DNA from: Haloferula helveola
GTDB taxonomy: Bacteria > Verrucomicrobiota > Verrucomicrobiia > Verrucomicrobiales > Akkermansiaceae
Direction: 5' to 3'
Length of the DNA stretch: 64,000 nt
NCBI RefSeq assembly: GCF_037076345.1
Contig: NZ_AP024702.1
Span: 1,674,001 to 1,738,000, forward strand
Position 1 is the first letter of the stretch. Each line of letters starts with the position of its first letter. The position numbers were made by a program, and so were the translations under genes. Below are positions 33,506-42,957 of this stretch, one piece after another. The notes under the pieces were generated by a model, which was given only the letters and a program-made list of their open reading frames with translations, was not told the origin of the DNA and did not search any database.

Positions 33506-35656
33506 TCAGGCGAGTCCCCACTTTCGGCGAAGGTACCAATCCATCGATAGCAGAAGAATCAGCAAGAGAAAGAACGGAGCGGTGGGCCAGATCGGACGGA
33601 TCCGCTCGATCGGGTCCTGGCGGCCGGTTTCGATCAGCAGTTGCTTGACCGTTTCGGTCAGATCCTTTGGCTCGATGCGGGTTCCACCGGATGCCCGTGA
33701 GAGCGCGCGCAGGTAGGACATGTCGACGGCGGTCTCGACGCGTTCGAGGTTCTGTCGATAGCTGATGAAGCGGACCGTTTTGCGCTCGCCGTCGGGCATG
33801 GTCATCGCCGCCTCGTAGCGACCGGGGTTCTCCGGATTGAAGGTCGCACTGTATCCACTCAGCCCCTCACCCTTCGACATCGAGAGCTTGGTCAGCGGGC
33901 GGCCGTCGAAGAAAACGGTGATCGCGGGAGCTTCGGGCGGGAGTTCAACGCCGGCGGCGCTGAGCGAAAAGCTGATCGTCTCGCCGATCGGAATGTTCGC
34001 CGAGTTGGCGGTGAAGCTGAAACCCGAGAGCGGCGTCAGGCCGCGGTTGGCGAGCAACCAAAGGGCGGTCTGGTCCCAGAAGCGGTCAAACGCGTTGTTG
34101 TCGAATTCGGCACGCTCGTTGAACACCCAGCGCCACGCGTTGGCGATGCCAAGCGACAGCGCCTGACCCTTGCCGTAGCGCCGGTAAACGATCGCCGGCT
34201 GGTCTTCGAGCGTGCGGCCGAAAACCGTCGCCAATGTCTTCGGCTCGGAGGCTCCCGGCAGCGCGTCGAAGCTCAGTTGCGCGTCCTCGCGACGCGCCTC
34301 CTGCAGGATTCGCAGCGGCGGGAAGTTGTTCACCGCGGAAAGGTCGAGCGCCACGCCGGTGCGCGCCTTGTCGCCCCAGGTGATCGGTTCCAGATCTCGG
34401 CCGATCTCCGGAGTCCACGCCCGCCCGCGGGCGAAGATGACGATCCCCTCGCCTTCCTTCACCCACTGTTCGAGCGCCCGGATGCCGGTTTCTCCCAGCA
34501 CCCGCTCCGCTTCCTTGCCGAGCACGACGAGGTGGTAGTTGTTGAAGTCCTCCATCTTGGCCGGCGGCGAGAGTGCCTCGGCGACCAGCTCGGGGTCGGA
34601 TCGGATCGCCCGCACGCGGCCCTCGGCGAACGCGACCAGGGAGTCGATCTCGAACTTGTCGTTGCGGGTGATGGAGCGACGCAGGAAGGTCGAGTCCCAG
34701 TACGGCCGACCTTCGATCTCGAGGATGCGCAGCTTGTCGTCGACGACATTGAGGAAGGTCGACGTCGAGTTGTTGGCCGTCTCCGTTTCCCCGGGCATCG
34801 GACGCGCCCGCATCGTGTACTCGTATTGCCCGGCCTCCTCCTCGGTGACCGAGAAATCGACGTCGAGGAACGTGGCGGCGCCGGTTTCCAGAGTCTTCGA
34901 GTCGGCCGGTTTGCCATCGCGCAGCAGATCCACGACGATCTGCTGGTTCGGGAACCCGCTGGTGCGGATCGATGCCGACAGCCGCGTCGACTGGCCGATG
35001 AAAGTGTACGGGTGATATGAAGCGATCCGCAGCGAAACGTCGGGCGCCGTGGCGGGCGTGCCGGTGGGCACGGTGAAGATCGGAATTTCCCGCGCCCGCG
35101 CGGCGCGAGCGGTCCGACTCGGCGGTTCTCCTTCGAAATCGTGGCCGTCGGTGAAGAGGAAAAGCCCGGCGGGCGGCGGATTGTGGGTGCTCGCGACGAT
35201 CCGCTCGACCGAGCTGTGGATCTTGGTTTCGTCACCGTCCGCTTCCGGGATGCCTTCCAATCCGGCCGGACTGACCGGGCGGGCGGTGTGATCGAAAAGG
35301 AACAGATCGACCGGCGTGTCGCCCGCCGACGGCAGCAGATCCTCGAGCACCGTCTTGCGGGCGATGTCGAAACGGGTCGCACCATCCAGATCGGCTGTCT
35401 GCATCGAGGCCGAGGTGTCGATGGCGACCAGGATCGAACGCTGCCGGACCGGAGGATGGTGGACCTCGCGTTTCGACGGCTGCAGCAGCAGCGCGAGGAT
35501 GCCGGCAATGGCAAGGATGCGGACTACGGTAAGCATCGTAGCCCGGCCTTTTCCGAGACGCTTGTTCGCCCGCACCGCCGCCCACAACGAGCTGCCGAGC
35601 GCGAGCAGGGCGGCCAGCGCGATCCAGTGGAGGGGTATGACGGGGTCCCAGGTCAT
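33506..35656 (-). CDS. vWA-domain membrane protein of the MoxR operon
   Basis: The 716-residue protein has two N-terminal helices (about 9-28 and 41-60), then a vWA domain with the MIDAS start IDTSASM (80-86). Ig-like domains and a glutamine-amidotransferase-like region around 340-480 follow, ending in one helix (about 690-708). The metal site suggests regulated protein binding in the periplasm. It overlaps the BatA-like gene by four bases. It resembles the larger partner of BatA/BatB in Bacteroidetes aerotolerance operons. Confidence 0.85.
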   Translation of the reverse strand: MTWDPVIPLHWIALAALLALGSSLWAAVRANKRLGKGRATMLTVVRILAIAGILALLLQPSKREVHHPPVRQRSILVAIDTSASMQTADLDGATRFDIARKTVLEDLLPSAGDTPVDLFLFDHTARPVSPAGLEGIPEADGDETKIHSSVERIVASTHNPPPAGLFLFTDGHDFEGEPPSRTARAARAREIPIFTVPTGTPATAPDVSLRIASYHPYTFIGQSTRLSASIRTSGFPNQQIVVDLLRDGKPADSKTLETGAATFLDVDFSVTEEEAGQYEYTMRARPMPGETETANNSTSTFLNVVDDKLRILEIEGRPYWDSTFLRRSITRNDKFEIDSLVAFAEGRVRAIRSDPELVAEALSPPAKMEDFNNYHLVVLGKEAERVLGETGIRALEQWVKEGEGIVIFARGRAWTPEIGRDLEPITWGDKARTGVALDLSAVNNFPPLRILQEARREDAQLSFDALPGASEPKTLATVFGRTLEDQPAIVYRRYGKGQALSLGIANAWRWVFNERAEFDNNAFDRFWDQTALWLLANRGLTPLSGFSFTANSANIPIGETISFSLSAAGVELPPEAPAITVFFDGRPLTKLSMSKGEGLSGYSATFNPENPGRYEAAMTMPDGERKTVRFISYRQNLERVETAVDMSYLRALSRASGGTRIEPKDLTETVKQLLIETGRQDPIERIRPIWPTAPFFLLLILLLSMDWYLRRKWGLA

Positions 35657-37752
35657 GCGGGTTTCGGAGCGGTGCCGCGCAACACGAGCGACTCGAAGGC
35701 GAGAAAGAGAAGGGCCAGCAGCACGAACCAGTAGAACGCCGGGCGGCCGTTCAGGAGATCGGAGAAGCTGCCGAGTTGCTCCATCGCGGTCGCCCCCTCG
35801 ACTCCCTGACCGCTCGCGCGGTCGGGCAGCACGGTAGGGTCGAGGCTGCGCAGGTCGGACTCGCCGGGATCGGCATTCACCGCAAATGCGAGGATGTCCT
35901 GACCGATCGGTCCCTTGAGCCGGTAAAAGCCGGGCTGGTCGGGGGTGAACGAAACCGACGCACGCTCGCCGCTGAGATTGGTGTGATAGGGAACGGGCAC
36001 GCCGTCCGGCCCCATCAGGTCACGCCCGGCGACCTCACTGGTCCACGCCTCGGCATTCAGGGGATCGCCGGGAAGGAAGCGGTCGTTGGCCGTGCTGGAG
36101 GAAGTATCGAGGCGACGCAGCAGCTCATGGATCCAGGCCGGGAAAAGACGCTGGCGGGCGAGGTTCGATGCGCTCTCGGAAACCGAGAAGTTGCAGACCA
36201 GCAGGGTGCCGAGGCCGGCTTGGATCTCGACCATCGCAGGCGTGCCGTCGGCAAAAGTCAGCAGGGCCTTGCTGTCCGCTCCGCGCGCCGCGCGCTGGAC
36301 TTCATAGAACTCGAGCAGTCCGAGATTCTGCCTCCGTTCACCTGCGAAGAGCTTGAGAAAGCGCGAGTCGAAATCGCCCTTGGCCAACCGCAGCGCACCG
36401 TCCGGCATCTGGTCACGGGTGTAGGTTTCGGTGACCCGCAGCGGCGCTTCGATCCCGAGGCTCGCGGAAAGCCGAAGCAGGTTGTCATTCGCCGCCGGTC
36501 CATCGAGGAACCACACCACCCCACCCCCGCCGCGCAGGAAGCCGGCAAGTGTGTCGGTCGCGGTGTCGCCGAGTAGCGGCAGACGGTTGGCAATGATCCG
36601 AGTGGCTCCGCCGATCTCGGTAGCGTCGAGCTTGGAGGGCTCGATCATCCGCGGCCGGTAGGCACCCTCGCCCGGACCGTAGGGATTCACCGCGGTGGCA
36701 ATGAAGAGAACCGGCTCGGGCGCGGCCGGATCGTAGGAGTCGGGCGTGAGCAAAACCACTTCCTCCTGATCGCCGGCCTCGATCACCAGCCGGCGCTCGT
36801 CGTCGAGCGGCAGGTCGTCGGGCGGCAGCGAAACCACCAGCGGAAGCAGGCCCGAGGCCGGGACGCCCAGCGTGAGCGACACTTCAACCTCGCCCCACGC
36901 CGGAAGCGAGACCTCCGTCTCGGTGGTCGGACCGTCGAGGAAACGCGCCTCGACCTTGCCGCGCCATGCGTCAGGCGAATGGTTGCCGATGCGGGCGATC
37001 ACCTCGAACGGCGCACCCGCCACCGGCGCGGTCGGCCCCGGTTCGACACCGAGCACCGCGTGATTGGGGCGCTCCGGGTTTCCGGTCGTTGGCACGAATA
37101 CCAGCCGTGAGCCTTCCGGCAACCGGTTGAAGGCGGCATCGGCCCAGTTCTTCCGCTGGAAGTCGGAGAAGAAATAAACATCGGGCGGATCGATCTGCAC
37201 CTCGCCGATCGATGATGCCAGCGCGCAGGCCGCCTGGATGTCGGCGGCGGTCGCGGGCGGTGTCGCCTCCTTCAGGAAATCCAGGGCCGCTGCGCGGTGG
37301 TCGGAGAAATCCGGAAATGCGGCACGCGGCGAGCGTCCGGCGAGGATCACTTGGAACCGGTCATCCGGTCCCAACGAGTCCAGCAAACGTCGTACTTCAC
37401 CGATCGCCCGCGAGCGGGCGGTCGCTCCGCTTTCCGCGGCGGTCATCGAGAGCGAGTGATCAACGATCAGGATCACCCGTCGTCCGCCCTTCTTCGGATC
37501 CGCACCGTCGAGCCCCGTGACCGGCAGCAGGAAGGCAGTGAGAAGCGCGGCGATCGCGAAGGTGCGCAGGAGCAGAAGAAGAAGATGCCGCCACTTGAAA
37601 AGCCGCGAGCGCCCGACCATCGTCCGCTTCAGGTCATCGACCGAAGAGAACATGAACTTCTTCGGGAACCGCCGGCTGAGCCAGTGGATCAGCGGCGGAA
37701 TCGCCACCGCCGCCGCAAAGGGAATCAGAAAGCCTGGCTGCAGGAAGTTCAT
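35653..37752 (-). CDS. BatA-like protein with vWA domain
   Basis: The 699-residue protein begins with the BatA N-terminal module, MNFLQPGFLIPFAAAVAIP, two membrane helices (about 5-23 and 57-79) and the RFPKKFMFSS linker. A vWA domain follows with VDHSLSM (about 95-101), and a final helix lies at about 670-690. BatA-type proteins with MoxR affect envelope stress tolerance in several phyla. It overlaps DUF58 by one base (TGATG) and the next vWA gene by four. Confidence 0.88.
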   Translation of the reverse strand: MNFLQPGFLIPFAAAVAIPPLIHWLSRRFPKKFMFSSVDDLKRTMVGRSRLFKWRHLLLLLLRTFAIAALLTAFLLPVTGLDGADPKKGGRRVILIVDHSLSMTAAESGATARSRAIGEVRRLLDSLGPDDRFQVILAGRSPRAAFPDFSDHRAAALDFLKEATPPATAADIQAACALASSIGEVQIDPPDVYFFSDFQRKNWADAAFNRLPEGSRLVFVPTTGNPERPNHAVLGVEPGPTAPVAGAPFEVIARIGNHSPDAWRGKVEARFLDGPTTETEVSLPAWGEVEVSLTLGVPASGLLPLVVSLPPDDLPLDDERRLVIEAGDQEEVVLLTPDSYDPAAPEPVLFIATAVNPYGPGEGAYRPRMIEPSKLDATEIGGATRIIANRLPLLGDTATDTLAGFLRGGGGVVWFLDGPAANDNLLRLSASLGIEAPLRVTETYTRDQMPDGALRLAKGDFDSRFLKLFAGERRQNLGLLEFYEVQRAARGADSKALLTFADGTPAMVEIQAGLGTLLVCNFSVSESASNLARQRLFPAWIHELLRRLDTSSSTANDRFLPGDPLNAEAWTSEVAGRDLMGPDGVPVPYHTNLSGERASVSFTPDQPGFYRLKGPIGQDILAFAVNADPGESDLRSLDPTVLPDRASGQGVEGATAMEQLGSFSDLLNGRPAFYWFVLLALLFLAFESLVLRGTAPKPA

Positions 37753-38846
37753 CAGAGGCTATTCCACTGGCGGAACCCGAGGTAGGCCTCGATGGCTTCG
37801 CGGTAGGGACGTTCGGTTCGCAGGACGGCGAAATCGACGCCGCGGTTCAGGGCTCCTTGGCGAAGCGTTTCGGTTCGCTGTGTGACGGTCTTCTCGAAGC
37901 GGCTCCGGACTTCGGCCGGTTCGACCTGCACTTCCTCGCCGGTCTCCATGTCGACGAACCGCGCGAGGTGGACGTCCGGGAGCGTCCGCTCGTCGGGATC
38001 GGAAAGCTGGAGCATCAGCACCTCGTGGCGGCGGTGGATCAACGGCCCGATGGCATCGAGAATGCCTTCCGCATCTTCTCCGAGGAAATCCGACAGGATC
38101 ACCACGCGACCGCGCGGCTTGAGAAACGGCACTGTCGCGGCAAGCGAGCCGGCGATGTCGGTCTTGCCCGCCGCCTCGTAGCCGGGTGTCACCAGCGCGC
38201 GGAGCATCTGGTGGAGATGGCGACGCGTGCCGCCGGCCGGCAAGTGGTGGCGGACCTGATCGTTGAAAAGCGTGAGCGACGCCTTGTCCCCCTGCCGGGT
38301 CATCAGGTAGGCGAGCGCGGCTGCGGTGCGGACGGCCCGCATCGCCTTCGACTCGCGCATCGGCCCGCTGAAGCGCATCGAGGACGAAGCATCGACGACC
38401 AGATGCGCCGTCATGTCCGAGAGCTCCTCGAAGCGACGGATGTAGAGCTTGCGGCTCCGTCCGTACTGGCGCCAATCGATCCCCGAGGTCGGAAGTCCGG
38501 GCGAGTAGTGGGTGAACTCGGCGAACTCTCCCCCGCTGCCGAGGTCCGGCGACTTGTGGCGACCGGCGAAGCGGCTCTCGACCGCCGTCCGCGCGAACGC
38601 AACGAGATGCCGGTAGCGGTCGAGCGACTGCGGATCGAGCAAGCCCGAGGCCATCCGCTCACGCTGCTTCTCGCGATCCGGAACCTCCACCTTCTTCACC
38701 TTGGTGGCCGGCATCGGAGGCGGTGCTCCCACCGGAGCAGCCGGCGGTTGATCCCGCTGCGGCATCGGCGGCGGCACCGGTGCGCCTTCCGCCGCCAGCG
38801 CCTTGGCGCGGGCAAACCGGGAGGGAATGGGTGGCGGATCCGACAT
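37752..38846 (-). CDS. DUF58 domain protein
   Basis: The 364-residue soluble protein starts with a Pro-rich region (about 1-50). It has the DUF58 signature GIDWRQYGRSRKLYIRRFEE (about 121-140) and a vWA-like DASSSMRF with the DxSxS metal site. DUF58 proteins are standard partners of MoxR ATPases. Ten bases separate it from the gluzincin-like gene upstream. Confidence 0.9.
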   Translation of the reverse strand: MSDPPPIPSRFARAKALAAEGAPVPPPMPQRDQPPAAPVGAPPPMPATKVKKVEVPDREKQRERMASGLLDPQSLDRYRHLVAFARTAVESRFAGRHKSPDLGSGGEFAEFTHYSPGLPTSGIDWRQYGRSRKLYIRRFEELSDMTAHLVVDASSSMRFSGPMRESKAMRAVRTAAALAYLMTRQGDKASLTLFNDQVRHHLPAGGTRRHLHQMLRALVTPGYEAAGKTDIAGSLAATVPFLKPRGRVVILSDFLGEDAEGILDAIGPLIHRRHEVLMLQLSDPDERTLPDVHLARFVDMETGEEVQVEPAEVRSRFEKTVTQRTETLRQGALNRGVDFAVLRTERPYREAIEAYLGFRQWNSL

Positions 38847-38855
38847 GGCGGCTGA

Positions 38856-39857
38856 TCAGGAAACGGTTGAGGTTCGGGATAAGGCGAGACCACCCGGCAA
38901 CCGGCTGGAGGCGGTTTTGGTCTGAGCTTGTCCGGGCTCGGGCCACATCGTGGGGTCGGGCGCCCATGGACCTTCGCCAAGGAAATCGGCAACGAGCTCG
39001 CCGAGACTCAAGTCGAAGAGCGCGCGAAACGCCCCTTCACCGGCATCCTCCCAATCGGCCTTCGCGGCGAACTCGAGCAGCACCTCGCGTGGCGGACCGA
39101 TGTCGACCTCGATCTTCCGCCACAGCACCTGCGCGAGATTGTAGCTCAACTCGAAGCTGTCCCCTTGCAGGTTCCATGACTCACCGGTCCAGAACTGCTG
39201 GATGGTGTGTTCATTCCAGTGGTCCTCATGCTTCCCATACATCTCCGCATCGAGGTGAAACACCTGTGTGCCGCAAACCCACTCTTCCATCCGCATCGCG
39301 AGAGCCTCGTTGAGCCACGTCGGGATCGGGAGGTGGGTGACGCATGCATGCGTCAACTCGTGGACGAAGACGGTCCGATAGGACGAGTAGTCGGTTGCCG
39401 GCAGCGCGAAGTGGACATAGCCCGCGCCACTCAGACAAACCCCTCCCGACATCGGATGCTCGCCGTCGGGATAGAAGGGATCGATGTAGTCATAGTAGTC
39501 GGCGAGCTTGCCGAAAATGAACACCACGTGCTTCCCGTAGCCGTCATCGGACGTCACACCGTGAAGGCTTCCGAGGATCCGTTTCAGGGCTTCCTCGAGG
39601 AACTCCTTGGCACCCCGGACCACGTGATCCGGAGCCTCGGTGACCAGCAGGAAGTTCGGCGTCTCGTGGACTTGGTAGCCACCACCCAGTCCGGAGCGGA
39701 TCCGGTTGACCCACTGGTGCGAGACGTCCATCCACGCATCGCTTCTCTCTGACTCCGGAAGCTTCTCCTCGATGATCTCGCCGATCGCCTCCCAGTCGGG
39801 GTAGCAGAAGCGCCCCCCGACGTGGAGGTGTTCGGTGAGATCCGGGAGAGTGGTCAT
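38856..39857 (-). CDS. Gluzincin-like metallopeptidase-fold protein
   Basis: The 333-residue protein has HELTH at 166-170 and WLNEALA with Glu184, the HExxH plus downstream Glu set of gluzincins (peptidase-MA-like). No signal peptide is visible, so it is probably cytoplasmic. It sits between MoxR (13-base gap) and DUF58 (9-base gap), a place where such a gene is not part of the usual MoxR core. A chaperone-linked protease is one idea; substrate unknown. Confidence 0.8.
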   Translation of the reverse strand: MTTLPDLTEHLHVGGRFCYPDWEAIGEIIEEKLPESERSDAWMDVSHQWVNRIRSGLGGGYQVHETPNFLLVTEAPDHVVRGAKEFLEEALKRILGSLHGVTSDDGYGKHVVFIFGKLADYYDYIDPFYPDGEHPMSGGVCLSGAGYVHFALPATDYSSYRTVFVHELTHACVTHLPIPTWLNEALAMRMEEWVCGTQVFHLDAEMYGKHEDHWNEHTIQQFWTGESWNLQGDSFELSYNLAQVLWRKIEVDIGPPREVLLEFAAKADWEDAGEGAFRALFDLSLGELVADFLGEGPWAPDPTMWPEPGQAQTKTASSRLPGGLALSRTSTVS

Positions 39858-39870
39858 CCGGGGCCGGTTT

Positions 39871-40866
39871 TCAGTAGTTCGGTTCCTTGACCTCGGCGGT
39901 CACGGCGGCGGCGAGGACGGATGCCTTCTTGCCCTCGCCGGTGGCGCGGTAGTTCGGCACGATCCGGTGACCGAGCACGGCCGGCGCGACGGCCCGGATG
40001 TCCGAGCAGGCCGGTGCGGCACGGCCGTTGAGGAGCGCCATCGCTTTCGCCCCGAGGACGAGGTACTGCGAAGCTCGCGGTCCGGCGCCCCACTCGAGGT
40101 AGTCCTTGGCGACCTGCGATGCCGTGCTTTCCGCCGGACGGGTCGCCATCGCGAGGTCGACGGCGTAGCCGAGCACGTGGTCGGCCACCGGCATCGCCCG
40201 GACGAGCTTCTGCAGCGCCCGGACTTCCTCCGGACCGACCACCGCGTTGAGCGTGGGAAAGTCTCCGATCGTCGTCCGCCGGACGATCTCGATCTCCTCG
40301 TCGCGGTCGGGGTAGCCGAGGTCGAGCGAGAACATGAAACGGTCGAGTTGGGCCTCGGGCAGCGGGTAGGTCCCCTCGTGCTCGATCGGGTTCTGGGTCG
40401 CCACCACCAGGAACGGATCGGGCAGCGCCCGGGTCTCGCCGGCGATCGTCACGCGGCGTTCCTGCATCGCCTCCAGCAGCGCGGCCTGCGTCTTCGGCGG
40501 CGTCCGGTTGATTTCATCGGCCAGCACCAGATTGGCGAAGATCGGGCCCTTCCGATACTCGAACTCCATTCGGCCCTGGACCTCGTGGATGACCTCCGAT
40601 CCGAGGATGTCGGACGGCATCAGGTCGGGCGTGAACTGGATCCGGCTGAAGTCGAGGCCGAGGACCTTGGCGATCGACTGGACCAGAAGGGTCTTTGCCA
40701 GCCCGGGGACGCCGACCAACAGGCAGTGGCCGTTGGCAAATAGCGAGCCGACCAGCGCGGCGACGATGGCGTCCTGGCCGACAATCGCCCGTGAGAGCTC
40801 GGTGGAGATGCGTTGCGCGGCCTCGCGGGCGGCGTCGACGGACGGGGCGGTGGCTTCCTGGGACAT
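39871..40866 (-). CDS. MoxR-family AAA+ ATPase
   Basis: The 331-residue ATPase has Walker A GVPGLAKT (52-59), Walker B LVLADEINR (113-121) and the MoxR sensor and arginine-finger regions, including VVATQNPIEHEGTYPLPEAQLDRF about 188-211. MoxR ATPases act as chaperones that load cofactors or assemble complexes with vWA proteins. It is the first gene of the eight-gene minus-strand operon down to 28598. Confidence 0.93.
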   Translation of the reverse strand: MSQEATAPSVDAAREAAQRISTELSRAIVGQDAIVAALVGSLFANGHCLLVGVPGLAKTLLVQSIAKVLGLDFSRIQFTPDLMPSDILGSEVIHEVQGRMEFEYRKGPIFANLVLADEINRTPPKTQAALLEAMQERRVTIAGETRALPDPFLVVATQNPIEHEGTYPLPEAQLDRFMFSLDLGYPDRDEEIEIVRRTTIGDFPTLNAVVGPEEVRALQKLVRAMPVADHVLGYAVDLAMATRPAESTASQVAKDYLEWGAGPRASQYLVLGAKAMALLNGRAAPACSDIRAVAPAVLGHRIVPNYRATGEGKKASVLAAAVTAEVKEPNY

Positions 40867-41012
40867 GGGGATCGGAGAATGAAAAAGTCTGACGGTCTAA
40901 AACCCCTGAAGCGTCGCCGGTGTTAGGAAAATGATAAAAAGGAGGCGAAGTTGGAATTCACAGAGGCTTCACGGAGCCCTCACCTGCAGGCGCCGTGCCG
41001 GGATCAGAGCAC

Positions 41013-41046
41013 AAAAAAAACACCGGCCTCCTTGGGAAGGCCGGTG
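41013..41046 (-). terminator. Intrinsic terminator of small lipoprotein 1
   Basis: Nine-base arms CACCGGCCT and AGGCCGGTG (41021-41029 and 41038-41046), with eight A on the plus strand at 41013-41020, i.e. an eight-T run on the minus strand. Confidence 0.85.
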
Positions 41047-41076
41047 CTTGAAAATCGTTGGGATCGGAGAGACCGC

Positions 41077-41226
41077 TTACTTGGAGTATTCCACGGCGGC
41101 TGGCATCTCCTGGAACTGCGGAAGTTCGCGGAGGGCCGGTGCGGCAGGTTCGCCGGTGCAGCAGCAGGAGGCGCTGATCAGGGCGATGGCGGAAGCGCTA
41201 AGAGCGGCAAGAAATCGGATCATCAT
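41077..41226 (-). CDS. Tiny cysteine-rich lipoprotein 1 (49 residues)
   Basis: The 49-residue product has a signal peptide and a lipobox around ISASCCC (Cys21-23), then a short mature tail beginning TGEPAAPALREL. An intrinsic terminator follows 31 bases downstream, which supports a real gene. It resembles the neighbouring 39-residue lipoprotein in signal, the Cys run and the Pro/Ala-rich start. Function unknown. ATG is doubled (MM). Confidence 0.75.
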   Translation of the reverse strand: MMIRFLAALSASAIALISASCCCTGEPAAPALRELPQFQEMPAAVEYSK

Positions 41227-41266
41227 TGGTTTTTGGTGACGTTGACTGCGAATGCTGTCGAAAATA

Positions 41267-41295
41267 CGGGGCGGACTGTCAAGCAGTCCGCCCCG
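41267..41295 (-). terminator. Intrinsic terminator of small lipoprotein 2
   Basis: Perfect 12-bp arms CGGGGCGGACTG and CAGTCCGCCCCG with a TCAAG loop. TATTTTC follows on the minus strand. Confidence 0.8.
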
Positions 41296-41347
41296 GTTTT
41301 AAGTCATTGTTTCTCTCCCGGCGGTCAGCCGGAGGAGTCCGAAATCC

Positions 41348-41467
41348 TTACTTGGCAGGAGCCACGTAGGTCGGAGCAGCAGGAGCCGGAGCGCTCTCGC
41401 AGCAGGAAGTGGCGAGGAAAGTACCGGCGGCTGCAGCGGCAAGGAGGGCGATCTTCACGATTTTCAT
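41348..41467 (-). CDS. Tiny cysteine-containing lipoprotein 2 (39 residues)
   Basis: The product is a 21-residue signal segment ending ATSCC (Cys22-23) followed by a 16-residue mature tail ESAPAPAAPTYVAPAK, rich in Pro and Ala. It has its own terminator and is followed by its paralogue-like neighbour on the same strand. It resembles entericidin-scale lipoproteins in size but shares no specific motif with them. Function unknown. Confidence 0.75.
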   Translation of the reverse strand: MKIVKIALLAAAAAGTFLATSCCESAPAPAAPTYVAPAK

Positions 41468-41870
41468 GATCTGAGTAGGTCAGGTAGTTCGATGTTTGGG
41501 TGGAGCTGCCGACTGGCAACAACGCGCCCACTCTAACGACCCGACCCGACCGCGCAAGGTAAAAGCCGGGGCGGCAAATCCGGCGTTCAACCCTCGAATT
41601 GATGGACCGCGAATGAACGCGAATTCACATGAATGAACGGGAAATCTCTCCCAACCAAGGGCCATGCCGGTCCGATTCTTACGGTCCCCGGGCTTCACAG
41701 CCCCATCCGATCGGATTCCCTTCGCCGGTATCGGAATTCGCGTCCATTGGCGTCCATTCGCGGTTCAAAAATCACACGCAGGCGACCCTCCGCACCCGGA
41801 GTCATGGGAAACGCACGACAGGATTGCCAGCCGCGCATCGGGCCCTACACTGCCCGCCCCTTCCGATTCC
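41468..41870. other. Intergenic region with dispersed repeat arms upstream of asd
   Basis: About 400 bases without a convincing gene. Imperfectly complementary arms lie at 41605-41635 (GACCGCGAATGAACGCGAATTC start) and 41734-41766 (GAATTCGCGTCCATTGGCGT start). Their GAACGCGAAT and GGCGTCCATT words look like a dispersed repeat. The asd promoter was not resolved. Confidence 0.45.
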
Positions 41871-42872
41871 ATGAGCGAACCCAAGAACCTCGCGATCGTC
41901 GGCGCCACCGGTGCGGTGGGCGAAGAGATGCGCCTGTGCCTCGAGCAGCGCGACTTCCCGGTCAAGTCGCTGACCCTGCTCGCTTCCGCCCGCTCGGCCG
42001 GCAAACGCTTCCCCTTCCGCGGCGAAGAGATCGAGGTCAAGGAACTCACCCACGACTCGTTCGAGGGGATCGATATCGCGCTGTTTTCCGCCGGCGGCGG
42101 GATCTCGAAGGAATTCGGGCCCTCGGCGGCCGCGGCCGGCTGCGTGGTGATCGACAACTCGTCGGCTTTCCGGATGGACGAGGACGTGCCGCTGGTCGTC
42201 CCGGAAATCAATCCGGACACCGCCCGCACCGCCCCGCGCGGGATCATCGCCAACCCGAACTGCTCGACCATCATCGCGCTGATGGGGCTGGCCCCGCTTC
42301 ACGAAGCCTTCGGTCTCCGCTCGATCATCGCCTCGACCTACCAAGCCGTGTCGGGCTCGGGCGCGCAGGGAATCGTCGAGCTTGAGGAGCAGGTCAATGC
42401 GATCGCCACCGGCGGCACTTTCGAACCCAAGGTCTACCCGCGCCAGATCGCCTTCAACGTGATCCCCCAGGTCGACGCCTTCACCGACAACGGCTACACC
42501 AAGGAGGAGCTGAAGATGCTCAACGAGGGCCGCAAAATCCTCGGTCTCCCGGAATTGAAAGTCTCGTGCACCTGCGTGCGCGTGCCGGTCTACCGTTCGC
42601 ACTCGATCTCGATCACCGCCCAGTTCGAACGACCGGTCGATGTCGACGCGGCACGAGCCGCCTACGCCGGAAAGGCTGGAGTCGCAGTGAAGGACGATCC
42701 GGCCAACGGACAGTTCCCTGTTCCACTCGACACCACCGGTCAGGACGACTGCCTCGTCGGACGCATCCGCAAGAACCTCGTCTTCAAGAACGCGCTCGAC
42801 CTGTGGGTCGTCGGTGACCAGGTCCGCAAGGGAGCGGCCCTCAATGCCGTGCAGATCGCCGAGCTGCTCTGA
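41871..42872 (+). CDS. asd: Aspartate-semialdehyde dehydrogenase
   Basis: Asd reduces aspartyl phosphate to aspartate semialdehyde, the branch point to lysine/diaminopimelate, threonine and methionine. The 333-residue protein has the NADP-binding VGATGAVGEEM (10-20), DNSSAFRMD, the catalytic Cys in NPNCSTI (about 131) and SHSISITAQFE. ATG 41871 follows the repeat-containing gap; the longer frame upstream is rejected because the Rossmann motif begins at residue 8 of the short form. Confidence 0.96.
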   Translation: MSEPKNLAIVGATGAVGEEMRLCLEQRDFPVKSLTLLASARSAGKRFPFRGEEIEVKELTHDSFEGIDIALFSAGGGISKEFGPSAAAAGCVVIDNSSAFRMDEDVPLVVPEINPDTARTAPRGIIANPNCSTIIALMGLAPLHEAFGLRSIIASTYQAVSGSGAQGIVELEEQVNAIATGGTFEPKVYPRQIAFNVIPQVDAFTDNGYTKEELKMLNEGRKILGLPELKVSCTCVRVPVYRSHSISITAQFERPVDVDAARAAYAGKAGVAVKDDPANGQFPVPLDTTGQDDCLVGRIRKNLVFKNALDLWVVGDQVRKGAALNAVQIAELL

Positions 42873-42957
42873 CCCGGAACCGCCCGGACTCCCCGTTCGG
42901 CCCACCTGAATTCCTCCTTGGCGACCTTGGCGTCTTGGCGGTGAATCCCCCATCCTC

